Both the position numbers and the translations under genes were made by a program. Of a stretch of 18,952 bases of DNA, positions 1 through 10,513 are shown in pieces. The notes beneath the pieces were generated by a model. The model did no database searches and was not told the DNA's origin. It saw only the letters and a program-made list of their open reading frames with translations. Every line of letters starts with the position of its first letter. The stretch's first letter is position 1. This DNA is from Alectoria sarmentosa. Lineage: Eukaryota; Ascomycota; Lecanoromycetes; Lecanorales; Parmeliaceae. The stretch lies in the NCBI GenBank assembly GCA_009733775.1, contig WOGZ01000492.1:1-18952 (forward strand), in the 5' to 3' direction.

Positions 1-3000
1 TTAAATGTTCTTTTTTTAAACGTAATGTTTCGATAAATCAATATAAAAAAGATTTATTAATCGTCTTTATTGCTAACGTCGTATATTTAATTAAAAAAAA
101 ATTATAAAAAAGATTTAACGTTCATTTACTATTATTATATCAAATAATTGAAAATTATTATCGAAAATTACGATTTATTAATTTGAAAAATGAACAAATA
201 ATCGCTTTATAATAAAATTATGATTATATAATTTAAAATTAAATATTTTTCAACAAATTTTTATTAATCTCATTTAACGTGCGTCTCGATATTTTTAAAT
301 TTCATTTATTAAATTTATTATATCGTTTTCATTTATTCGTTTTATTCGAAAATTAACTTAATCGTTATTTTTATAAACGTATTTAAAAATATATTTGCAA
401 ACTTTAACGTTAACGCATATTTTTATATTAATATAAATATTATATTTAATCGACAAATACAAATTATAAAATATTATTTAACAATTTTATTTAAATTCAT
501 TTTCTAAAGTCACAATAAATTTATATCGACGATAAATAAAATATTCGATATTTGATTTAAAAATAATGTAATCGTTAAACTTTTTTGAAAACCATTTATT
601 ATATTTATTTTTATTCGAATTTTAATAAAATAAAACGATACTTATTTTGCTTATAACGTAATAATTATAATTATTATAAATTATACATTTAATCACGATA
701 ATATAAAGATTGAGAAATCGCATATAATTAAAAATTTCAATATTAATAATAACGTTTACCTCGTTAACGTTTAAATAATAATCTTTAAAATATAATATAA
801 TAAATATATAAATATACGATAATTCTTATTTTTGAAATTTTATAATATAATAATACGTCGAAACTCGATCTTTTGCCCGCAAAAGTTAATTAAAATTAAT
901 CATCGAAATTTCAATCGATCATAATTCGATTTTCGAGACAAAAAGAAAAAATTTGAAGACATTGTAAAACTTATAAATAAGAATTACGATGTATAAAAGA
1001 TTAAATTATGTTAAAAACATCTTTAAGAATTATGATTTGCATTAATTATTTAATTAATGTACTTTTAAAAGATTTATTATGAATGAGTTTATTAAAAAAG
1101 ATGAAAAAAAACTTATCAAACATCTTTTTTTTCAAAATATCGTTTATAAAAACCTTCAATTTCAATTTAAAAACTTTTATTATTAAATCAAATCGATTAA
1201 TAATTAATTCGTCGAATAATAAATTAATAATGATCTTAATTTATTTTAAATTGTAAATGAAAATAATAAAGATATTTGATCAATCAAATTTAATAATCAA
1301 AATTATACAATTTTAATAAAATTGTTTCATAAATCGTGAACCTTTTTAATATGAAAAAGAAAAGACAATTTGTTGTTTATTAACTTATACGCTTATAATA
1401 ACTTTATCGACTTAAATATTAATAACTGCTTAATAAATATTAATTCAAATAATCTTTTAATTTAATTTTATTTAATAAAGTCGATTGTTTTCAATAATTA
1501 TATATATATTATAAACGAAATGTTGAAATAGTTTATTACAATAAAAAAAACGATTGAATTTGATAAGACGAATTTATATAAAATATTTATAAAAAATTAA
1601 TTTGATAAATCTGAAGAAGTAAAGATATAAATCTATAAAAAAAGATTAATATAACTCGCTTTAAGCCTTTTCGATCATTAATTCATAAAACGAAATTGTT
1701 ATTATTATTTCGATTGATAAAAAGATTTCTATCAAATGAAATATTTATAATGAATATATTATTATATTATAATTATTCGTCAAATAAAAAGATAAAAGAA
1801 TAACGCAATAATATATAAATGAAATATTAATATGAAATATTATATTTATCGTTATTTTAAGTCTTAATTAAAACGTTTCTCGCTTTAAACATATTTAATA
1901 AATTATTTATATCGTTTTTTTAAGCAATAACGATTTTATTTGAAATAAAACGATTATAAATGCGTGAATTATGATATTGCGAGTTTTTATATAATAATTT
2001 ATAACTTTATATAATTAAATCGATTTTCAATCTTTTAAACATCGTTTTGAGAATAATAATGTAAAAATTGATGTTTTTGAAAAAAGTAATTATTTTTCGA
2101 TGAAATCATTATTTAATATTATTATAATAATTATATTTGATAATATTAATATAAAAAACGCGATCGAAAAGAAGTTATATCGTGTTATAAATTATTTTTA
2201 AATATTATTCATAATGTAAATTTATTTAAAAACCGATCTCTCGTTTTTTAAAGACGTTAAAATAAATATATAAATTATAATCGCGTCTTACATTTTATAT
2301 GTGAATAAAATTATCAAATAATTAATAATAATTTATTATAAAGTTATCGAGACGATATTATTATATTAAATGCTATAAGCGCGATATTTCTTATATTCAT
2401 CGATTAAAATTATAATATTAAACTTTAAAAAGTATAAAATGTTATTAATATCACGCTCATTAAAATTAATGAGATTATTTATATTTATTTTAATTTTATA
2501 ATGCTTTTTATTCTCGTCTTAATCGTTATTTAAATCGTTATTTTATAAAACGTTTATTTTAAATATAACGATTTTAATTTTATCGCTATTATAACATTAT
2601 TTAGATATTTTATTTATAAACGACGCCGCATTATATCGATCGCAAATTTAATTTATAAAATCAAGATTATGTCGTAAAGATTTTATAATGTATTAATAAC
2701 GCGCAATATAATTTGTTAATTTTGTTAAAGATTAAATAAATTAAGTAACTTTCAAAAAAAAGCTAAAAGACGAACTGTTAAAAAAATCGATATCAAAAAA
2801 ATTTATTAATAAATCTCGTAATAGAGAATGTTTTATATCGATTAAAACATTTTTTGATCGTTTAAAAATGTAAAAGACGCGTCGTTGAATGAAAAAAAAA
2901 GATAATAAGCGAGAAAGAAAAGAAGAACGCGTTTTAAAAAAACGAAAATCGATTAATTTGAAAAAACGACGATTGTGAGAAAAAAAAATCTGTTCGAAAT

Positions 3001-4059
3001 CTTTTTGAAAATCTTCTTACGCGTTTATGAATAATAATAAATGATTATTGAATTCGTTTTTGGTCTCGATTATTAGTAGTAATAAACTTCGCGAAAAATC
3101 GTTTAAAAGAATTAATAAAGATTTTAAAAGATCGGCAAAAGAAATATATATATTTTAAACGTTTAATAATGTGCGAGCGAGAAGTATCAAGATTAAATAT
3201 ATTTATATTAATAATGAATTGATAAATTAATAAAATATAACGATTATACGCGTCTTCGCAGATAAACAAATGAATCGAAAAAAATATTAACCGCCTCAAA
3301 CAAGTCTGATACGACTTTTATATCGATATTTGAATATTTATTAACTTGACGAATAATAAACCAAATTTTATAATTTTTATATTATTAAAAAGCGCAAAAC
3401 ATATTTTACATTTTACGAAATTATAAAAATATTGCATATTTAAAAGAATAAAAAACAAAAAATGTAAGATTTATATATACAAATTTTTGATAAGAGCGCT
3501 CGAAAGATTTAAACGCCGCTATTCGAGCGTTAATCGAAAAGCGTAATAATTTCGAATTTATAATTGATTATATATACAAATTCAAGGTTTTTTAACTTAA
3601 TTTTACATTATTCTTTTATATATATTAATTTCTTTATAATTTCGTAAATTATATAACTTAATAAACGCTTTTCATTAATGTAAAAAATACGAAATTCGAA
3701 TGTATATATATTAATATATATTTAATTCAAATATGTTAATATTCGAAACGATAAAGTGACTTTCGAAAAATCTCTGCGCTTATTCAATAAATTATTTTCT
3801 TTTTTGAATAATATTATAACTTTTTATCATATTTATAAAATTATTTTATCGTTAAAATCGTATAAGTTTATTTTATAATAATGATTATATAAATATATAA
3901 TATAAATTTATAAAAGATTGAATACATTTTTTATTTATTTTTTAATAAGCGTAAACTTATATAAAATTCTCAAATCGTAAATGGCGTAACGATAAAATTA
4001 ATAAAAAACGTAAATTTCTCGCTCAATAATCGTAAATCATAAAACGTAAAGTTCGAATC

Positions 4060-4140
4060 AGAAAAAAAAAATTTAAAAAAATTTGAAAAAAAAATTTAAA
4101 ATTGAAAAAAAATTCCAAAATTGAAAAAAAGCACAATTCG
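4060..4140. repeat. Degenerate A-rich short tandem array
   Basis: Runs of seven to ten A are separated by short spacers such as TTT, TTTG and TTG, repeated about six times. It is a low-complexity patch in the AT block with no coding content. Confidence 0.6.
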
Positions 4141-4387
4141 TTTTAAATTTGCATAAAATTTATAATTTGATAAATAATTAAATTTAGAATTTTGATTTAA
4201 AGAAAAAATTAATTAATTTTAAAACAAATTTTAATAAATGTTTTAAAAAAAAATTAGAAAAAAAGTTTTTAAATTAAAACAACAAATTAATTTTTTGCAT
4301 TTTAAATAAAATTTATAAATTTAATGCATTCATAATTTTAATATACTTATAATTTAAATGTATTAATAAATTTAAAATTTCAGTTCG

Positions 4388-4415
4388 AAAAAAAAAAAAA
4401 AAAAAAAAAAAAAAA
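4388..4415 (+). repeat. 28-nt homopolymer A tract
   Basis: There are 28 uninterrupted A residues, preceded by CAGTTCG and followed by CATAAATCTTAAG. The tract lies directly beside the repeat shared with the right flank. It could be the poly(A) end of a retroposed element or a simple expanded homopolymer; the sequence does not decide. Its exact length should be treated as uncertain in any assembly. Confidence 0.85.
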
Positions 4416-4423
4416 CATAAATC

Positions 4424-4525
4424 TTAAGTCCGTTTCGCCTTCGTTTGTTTTTAAGTATTATGATTTTAATTTATGAACTCTAACTTGTTATTATTATATA
4501 TTAATAACGTTTCGCGACGATTTTT
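4424..4525 (+). repeat. Left copy of a diverged inverted repeat
   Basis: This segment aligns with the reverse complement of about 18478-18572. Over 64 columns from CTTAAG to CTAACTT I count 14 transitions, one transversion and one single-base gap. Similarity continues with small gaps to a shared AATAAC(A/G)TTTCG. Differences confined almost entirely to C/T and G/A are what two independently RIP-mutated copies of one repeat would show. The full element is probably longer, but its ends cannot be read. Confidence 0.7.
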
Positions 4526-5400
4526 TTATCGCGAAAGATTTAATTTAAAATAACATTAAACGAATTAAACTTCAAATTGGTTTAAATTGTGTAATAGAAA
4601 TTTAAATATATTATAATTTAATTAAAATAAGATTCGTGATAAGGTTTTTTATAAATATAATGTTATTAATATTAAATAATTAAAATATATTCGTAACGAA
4701 TTTAATTTAAATGTTTAAAAAAATATTAAAATAATTTTAAAATAAATTGATATCGAGACGATTTGTTTTCGATTTTAAAAAAATTTATATAATCTTAATA
4801 TTTAATTTATTAACGCATTTATATTATATTTTTATTTTATATTAATATTTTATCGCAAAAAATCTTGTATAATAAAATTTTATAAACGTTTAAAAACATT
4901 TATAAATATGCGTTTTTAAAACGTTTCGTTGAAAAATCGCATAAATTAAATACGAAATAATATTTAAAACGTTATATTAAATCTTAAATCTTTCGCATTA
5001 CTAAATATTATTCGTAATTATCTCGATGCGATTTCGATAATTTTTATCGAAAATCTTTTTTTAAATTAATCAAATTTCAATTTTTGATAAAATAATTTTT
5101 CTTTTTTAAATTTTAAAAAATTCTTTTTGCATAATAATTTTGTATTAATAACTTTAAAAAAAATATACTTTTAATAATTTTATTTATTAATGTTTTTTTT
5201 ACGTTTTTATATTAAAACGAAATTAATTTTTATATAATAAATAATGCGCGACTTTAAGTAATTTCGATAACGATATTAATTAAAAACTCGTTCGCAACGA
5301 AATCGAAATGTTTATAAATTATTTAATAAAATTTACTATTTATTTTTTTATTGAAATTGATTTAAATTGTATATTATTTTATCGCATATATTTAAATACA

Positions 5401-6392
5401 AGATAAGTTCTAGCGAGCTCGTTTAACAACCGAGGATATGTAAGGCAAGCGTAGCCGAAATATCACACTTTCATCCTTTGCCAAGAGAATGATTATGTAA
5501 GCTTGACTCTTGGCATTCATTCTCCGCCGAAAAGACACTCTTGACCGTCCTCCGGACAGCTTCTCTTCTCACCAACTTCTCTCGATACCATCCAACAGCC
5601 TACTTTTTCCGATCACCAACAGATCGCAAGGCTACGCACCTACTCATGATGCTATGCGACCCTTCCTTCTGCAGCTTCGATGAAGTCCGTGCCAGACGTG
5701 GCTACCCAGCGGTCGTGGAAGCAAAACAGAGGGGGAAAGCAATACCAAAGATTTGCCTACAATGTGGAAGTGAGGTGGTATATCGGCACTGAACAAAGTC
5801 AAGGGCTAGGCCTGGAACGCTTTTGAAAACGGAAGCGCGTGAAAACAAGGAAAGGCTTCGGAGAGTGGCTATTCATGGATGCACCAACACTACCTTCGAT
5901 CTCTCTGGTATGAGAGAATAGAACACCCCCAAAAACAGAGCGTCGTTAGATAGGAGTGTCAGGGCCAGCACTGATCCCAAGTAGTAGACAATGGACACAC
6001 AATGGGAAGATCTGCAGGCTGCCTCGATATGCCATTACGCTATGACGTTTTGAGAAAGTCTGTTACCTCTCAGGAGGTTAGTGAATTTCCGGATGGAGGG
6101 ATCTCTGCGTCATCGGGATACGCAAGCGACGGCGGCTTGCCAAAAGCCGTTCGCGGGGCGCAACCTTGGGCTTCAGGTATACATCCCTCAAGAGGCCTCG
6201 AAATTATCTCAGGGCATCCATATGGTCTTAAACTACTGCTTGAATAGCGTTGTGTGCTTATATCCTTATGATCTCCCATTCCTATTAAATACTCATCGCT
6301 CATCGTCTCTTTCTTGAGACATCGTTGACCCACGCGTCCCGCTAATCGTCAAGAGCATCGGACCTTTTACCAATCGCCTTGACATTGTTATC
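5401..6392. other. Left edge of the island, no supported gene
   Basis: Composition is balanced, but no convincing gene is present. A forward ORF at 5541-5792 encodes 83 residues with a CLQCGSE stretch; it has no neighbour exons and no family I recognise. Forward and reverse frames at 6002-6333 overlap each other without a clear winner. This may be the remains of decayed genes or intergenic DNA. Confidence 0.5.
5480..5525. repeat. Overlapping short inverted repeats
   Basis: GCCAAGAG at 5480-5487 pairs with CTCTTGGC at 5507-5514, and GAGAATGA at 5485-5492 pairs with TCATTCTC at 5518-5525. The arms overlap, so only one hairpin can form at a time. It lies about 100 bp inside the island boundary. 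No function is evident and chance is possible. Confidence 0.4.
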
Positions 6393-7331
6393 ATGCCTGT
6401 GCCGAGTTCAGCCACAGTCCCGACTTAATTTCTTGTCATTTCGGATACGCGAAATTTCGAATTCGAAAATAACACTGCAAGTGCTGCGCCGTTCCATCTA
6501 CCTGTACCCAAAGTCGGTGTCCTGCTCCACCGCGTTGACCCCACACACGGTGGTGGCTCATCCTCTTATACGAAAGCCATAAAGATGCTCAGTGGGGTCG
6601 ATGCCGAGCCCAAACTTGTCATAATCAGCAGCCATGATCTCGACCTCGACAAGCGCTTCTGGGACACTCGCCTGTACGAAGACGATAGGTCAGAAGACAA
6701 CTCTCGCGCGATCAATGCTTTGAGGGGGTATCCAGCTTCGGAATTTGGGATTAGCTATCTGGAAGAGGGAACTTACATTTTAAATCAAAGGAAAGACCTA
6801 CACTGAAAGTCTATGCCTCATCATACTCGCCAGCGTTTTGTTACTAGGCTTTTGTGTATGATGGCTCTCATGAAAGGTTCAATGGTAGTAAGGTAATCCA
6901 GAGCGTCAAATCGATTGCAAAGAATCCCATCCCGTCTCCCCCAAACGTCGACGTCGTCGTGACTTACGGGCCGCCAAAGGGTATACTTGATGAAGGTGTA
7001 GGCCAAGCGCGGGATGCAAGAGTCTCGTCCTGGCTTTGGGCAGAGCCAGACCACGCATGCGCTGTTTTGAGCACATTCACAGAAGCACAGCGCAGAAGTG
7101 ATCGGCTGGAAGTCTCGATAGGGTGGAGTATCTGGCCCATCGACCACAGACCAAGGAAATCTTCGAGAGCAAGGACACATCCGCAGTGTATACCCCGAGC
7201 CGGTAAGGCTTTCATTACTCCATGGACACTAATTGCTCATGGTCAATGCTGCTATCATGGATGGGAGAAATGAAGCTGCGATTGCGCCGTGACTCGTGGG
7301 TCTCGACATACCAATAGCGTTGAATCACTAA
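6393..7331 (+). pseudogene. Decayed MPPED-type metallophosphoesterase
   Basis: Broken coding segments on + match, in order, the calcineurin-like metallophosphoesterase fold of the fungal/MPPED1-2 type. From ATG 6393 the frame reads MPVPSSATVPT, a TAA at 6426, then FLVISDTRNF, SYTKAIKMLSGVDAEPKLVI and ISSHDLDLDKRFW, stopping at 6806. A second frame carries KVYASSYSPAFCY, a TAG at 6845, AFVYDGSHERFNG and DVVVTYGPPKGILDE. A third frame gives RPRMRCFEHIH. The first frame returns with LLMVNAAIMDGR, a TGA at 7290, LVGLDIPIALNH and a stop at 7329-7331. Conserved metal-ligand motifs are damaged: D-x-H reads SDTRN, GNHD reads SSHD, the THGPPKG histidine is Tyr and GHIH reads EHIH. The TAG and TGA fall where the family has Trp. 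With at least three frame changes and three stops it cannot make an active enzyme. Family assignment rests on motif order. Confidence 0.8.
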
Positions 7332-7675
7332 GCATATGGGTCTGATTGATCATTTATACGCCTTTCTAACAAGAGTACAAAAGGTAATGAGAGGCGTGCA
7401 GAGATCGCGTTGCGATTAAGGAAAGAAGGGCGCAACCCCTTGGTAAGCATATGGGTGTTCGGTGGGTATTGTGTCTCAATCTAACACCTGATAGCTTTCT
7501 TCCTAGGGCTGGGGTTATGATGCAGCTTGTTGTCATTCTGACTCCCCGCATTGAAAGAATGCGCCGTCTCGTTCTTAGCCTTGTGAGGGGTAGCACATTA
7601 GATTTCGGCGCTCGCACTTTCACCTGGCCGATTATACTACGTTTGATTTCAAAGAAAGAAAAAGTACGACTCTTC

Positions 7676-7685
7676 TTTATATATC
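7676..7685 (+). promoter_or_regulatory. TATA-like element before the SDR gene
   Basis: TTTATATATC lies about 46-55 nt upstream of the ATG at 7731, in a short T/C-rich stretch typical of a fungal core promoter. There is no direct evidence for a transcription start. Confidence 0.35.
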
Positions 7686-7730
7686 TAGATCCGCCGCTTC
7701 TTGAGTTCTCAATTCTTCTATTATATCAAG

Positions 7731-8781
7731 ATGAAAGCTCCATTCCCATCGCTCACCGCAACCTACCACAACGCCAGCTATGACGCAATTTCTCCTGCCC
7801 GGCATGAGCTCTCTGTTGCCAACAAAACAATCATCGTCACTGGCGGTGGCCGCGGTCTAGGATCCGAGATTGCCAAAGCCTATGCGGCGGCGGGAGCTTC
7901 ACACATTGTCCTCCTTGGTCGCACGCAGACCACTCTGTCTCAAACGGCGGAACAGATTGAGAAAGAATTCGGTTCTGTATCGGTGTCGACGCATACCGCT
8001 GACATTGCGGATGAAGCCGCTATTGGGAAAGCAGCAGAGAAGGTTGGGAAATGGGACGTGCTGATCCTGAACGCCGGAGTGCTCGCCGACCCGTGCCCTG
8101 TTGAGAAGTCAGATCCCATGGACTGGTGGCGCATTTTCGAGGTGCGGCTTGGCTTTCACATCTTCTGGCGCGCTCTAAAATCGCCCGCCTCTCCTGCGAT
8201 ACAAGCTGTGGCTCATACAGATACTGCTAGACCAACGTCAAAGGGGCAATGGTAACGGCTCGCGCCTTCCTCCCCTTCCGAAACCATGACGCCTCGATCA
8301 TCGCCGTCAACGCCAACACTATCACCCTCCCTGCGTCCAATCCCATCGCCATGGGCGCTTCCGCATACGTCTGCTCGAAGATCGCTCAGATGAAGCTGCT
8401 CGAGTACATCTCGGCCGAGAATCCGGATCTCTTCGTCGTCTCGGTCCACCCGGGCGTCGTAGACACAGATATGATGAGATCTATGGGTTCCCATGTACAG
8501 ATTGACCCGTCGTTCTTGGACGATGGTAAGTTCCTCTATTGTCCATGATTGATGGCACTTGGATTAAAGTTATTGCAGTGAATTTGCCTGCGCATTTTAT
8601 CTTGTGGCTGGGCAGTCAGGAGGCGAGGTTCCTGAAGGGGAAGTATGTTTGTGCGAATTGGGATGTGGAGGAGCTGAAAGCGAAGGCGAAGGAGATTGAG
8701 ACGACGCGCATTTTGGAAGCCAATGTCCATGGCTGGCCTTATGGGGGCGCGATGGACGCTATGCTAGCTCAGACAGATTGA
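7731..8781 (+). CDS. Short-chain dehydrogenase/reductase, three exons
   Basis: Classical SDR, an NAD(P)-dependent oxidoreductase with unknown substrate, probably cytosolic since no signal peptide is seen. Proposed exons are 7731-8141, 8231-8525 and 8579-8781, giving 302 residues. Intron 1 (89 nt) has a weak GTGCGG donor and CTAG acceptor; splicing restores the SDR motif FETNVKG. Intron 2 (53 nt) is GTAAGT...TTGCAG. Motifs in order: cofactor loop TGGGRGLG at 37-44, LNAG at 113-116, YVCSK with Tyr183 and Lys187, and HPGVVDTDM at 210-218. The catalytic Ser that normally precedes the Tyr is not found; that site reads NANT (164-167). The ATG is chosen because the upstream part of the open frame lacks SDR character and the length suits the family. 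This could be a lineage variant or a weakened enzyme. The nearest neighbours are pseudogenes, so context does not suggest a pathway. Confidence 0.92.
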
Positions 8782-9032
8782 GAAGTAAGAACGTGCTACG
8801 TAGGTCCCTAAGTCTTTGGACTGGCCAAGTACTCGTGGATGAAAGTCCCTTTGTGAGCCCTAGAGATACCTGATGGGTATTACACTGTGTTCGTCTATTG
8901 TGATGGAGGTATCCCGTCACTATGATGACACATGCGCCATGTACAATACCTTTAGGATAGTTCGTGCACCATTTCTGGTACGCATGCCCTCGTGATATGC
9001 ATCCTCAGCTCGACTAGACTGGCGATACTTGC
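8782..9032. other. Intergenic, convergent 3' ends
   Basis: About 250 bp between the SDR stop and the end of the opposite-strand pseudogene. I see no gene. The space probably holds the two 3' untranslated regions. Confidence 0.5.
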
Positions 9033-10404
9033 CTACCTGCTACGAATATACCTGAAGCTTACCTCCCAGAAAAACAGATCCTCGACCGTAGTCAGGCCCC
9101 CCAAATTCTCGTCCGAAACCAAAATTTCCAGGACATCACCACTCCTTGACCAAAAGCGCCGCGCTGCGCTCCTCCAGGCCCCGCTCCTGGATCCTTCTTC
9201 GTCTGCGAATAGCAAGCGCTCATCAAGGGCGCACGTGTGCAGGTGGATACTCAAGAAAGGGATATTGGCCGTTTCAATGCTCGGACCCGTGTGCTTGAGA
9301 AGGCCGATGGCGTACCCTAGTGCCAGCTCTTGGTCCTTCACTCTTTCCTTACGAGAACTAAGACTCCTGAGCGTATTGAGGGCGGCGAGGAGGAGGCTGT
9401 GGTTTACGCCCGCCCAGGCGGTCTTCGAGTGTGGCTTTTCTTCAAGGATGTTCTCTATGATGGATTTGGTGGTATTGCAGAGGTTTTCAGGTTGGGTCAT
9501 TGACTGAGTATGTTTGGAAAAGGAAGTGTTCGTCCCTGGCCTTCAAAGTGGGAGATGGCGGCGAGCTGGAGTAGCGGTGCTACGAGTGGCCGTAACGGTA
9601 TTTTTGGCATTCTCGGCTGCAGGGGCACGCTTGGTGCGGGCTGTGATGGACGTGGGTTCGGGTGTCGATTGGATGGGATTTGAAGGAGGAGATGCTGTGG
9701 CTTTGAACGAGGGAGATCGGACAGGTGGTTCGTCGAGATTTTCGAATATAATCTCTCGTACAACCTCCCACACAATCTCCCATATAAAATCTTTCACTAC
9801 GAATCTCCCGTACAAATAACCTCACCAACATTCTCTCATCAGTCCGATCGGCGTTCTTACTTCGGTAGGCAAACATCTAGTAGATCGTCCAACACCATCC
9901 CATTTGCTGAAAGCTCGGAAGGAGACGAGAGCGACGAATAGACAGTTAAGCTTTACGAGGCTTCTGTCCCCGAATTCAGGGAGAATGTGTGCTTGTTTCG
10001 CGGGGCAGAGCTCTAAGGTATCATTGCCAATAGTCAAACAGGAGAACAAGTATGGCGACTTGGGACGTAGTATATTCGCAGCGAATATGATACCGAACAA
10101 AGACCGGCTCCCTGTCTTCCTTGCTTGATTGGGCAGCTTCCAAGAATTCTATACCTTTCAATATCCCCCTGAACATGCACACTGCCTCGTCCCCTGGCGT
10201 TGGAACAAATCGAAATACATAGTCCCACAGAGAAAGTTCATTATTGGAAACGCAGCAGTCGTTGCTCTCGTGTTGGTGCCAAGTGCGATTGTGCTGGACG
10301 AGCCGCTGGCGGTGAAGAATTCCGACCTTGAGAACCATTGATGTTGGATCCTCGAGATCATCGGTATGGGCTGTGTATTGATCCTTGCTCCCGAGAGCCA
10401 TCAT
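9033..10404 (-). pseudogene. Unrecognised protein gene with two in-frame TGA stops
   Basis: One reverse frame runs from about 10103 down to 9033, roughly 357 codons, with only two stops, TGA at 9822-9824 and TGA at 9543-9545. Both fit a CGA-to-TGA change, and coding-like sequence continues on each side: MREC-W-stop-GYLYGRFVV and ARRHLPL-stop-RPGTNTS. Order from the N-terminus: a region with LPEFGDRSLVKLNC and LPTEVRTPIGLM; an amphipathic repeat WEIVWEVVREIIFEN; a Ser/Thr/Pro/Ala-rich linker; then a helical domain including KTAWAGVNHSLLLAALNTL and LGGLTTVEDLFFWE. A GTAAGC after FFWE may be a donor to a lost last exon. An upstream ORF in another frame, ATG 10404 to about 10060, has LWDYVFRFVPTPGDEAVCMF and may be the first exon; the join is unresolved. 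I do not recognise the family. A functional gene with hidden introns or stop readthrough is not excluded. Confidence 0.6.
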
Positions 10405-10513
10405 GCAGAACCCTCGGAAGAGCTACGCTCGGGGTCTTCCGATCTTGGAAACTTTGATAAGAATCTGATGAACCTTGGTTAGCGAGTGCAATAGCTAAAT
10501 TAGAGTCGTATCA

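Larger units (their letters stand above)
1..5400. repeat. AT-rich block, RIP-like, gene-free
   Basis: This stretch is overwhelmingly A and T, and I find no credible gene on either strand. The residual cytosines are strongly biased to CpG: in 2521-2580, for example, all four cytosines are followed by G. Loss of CpA and its complement TpG, with gain of TpA, is the known outcome of repeat-induced point mutation in Pezizomycotina. That fits old transposons mutated beyond recognition, although no element boundary, LTR or reverse-transcriptase motif can be read. A mitochondrial origin is less likely because nothing resembles mitochondrial genes and CpG is not depleted. The change to balanced composition near 5400 is abrupt. 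Confidence 0.85.

Noticed and set aside
3045..3299. 84-residue reverse ORF in the AT block
   Set aside because: Composition is almost only Ile, Phe, Lys, Asn, Arg and Tyr, as expected from random AT-rich DNA; no motif and no exon context.
1..5400. Mitochondrial DNA insertion as cause of the AT-rich block
   Set aside because: No mitochondrial protein, tRNA or rRNA signature, and CpG is relatively abundant rather than scarce.
5541..5792. Forward ORF with ATG and CLQCGSE
   Set aside because: Short, single cysteine pair, no family resemblance and no splice partners. Kept only as a note in the region entry.
5480..6085. Forward frame with several TGA stops that could be RIP-made from CGA
   Set aside because: About as many stops as expected by chance for its length, so there is no support for a pseudogene.
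6070..6303. Reverse ORF of 77 residues from ATG 6303
   Set aside because: Overlaps forward ORFs of similar length; neither strand shows a domain or clear coding character.
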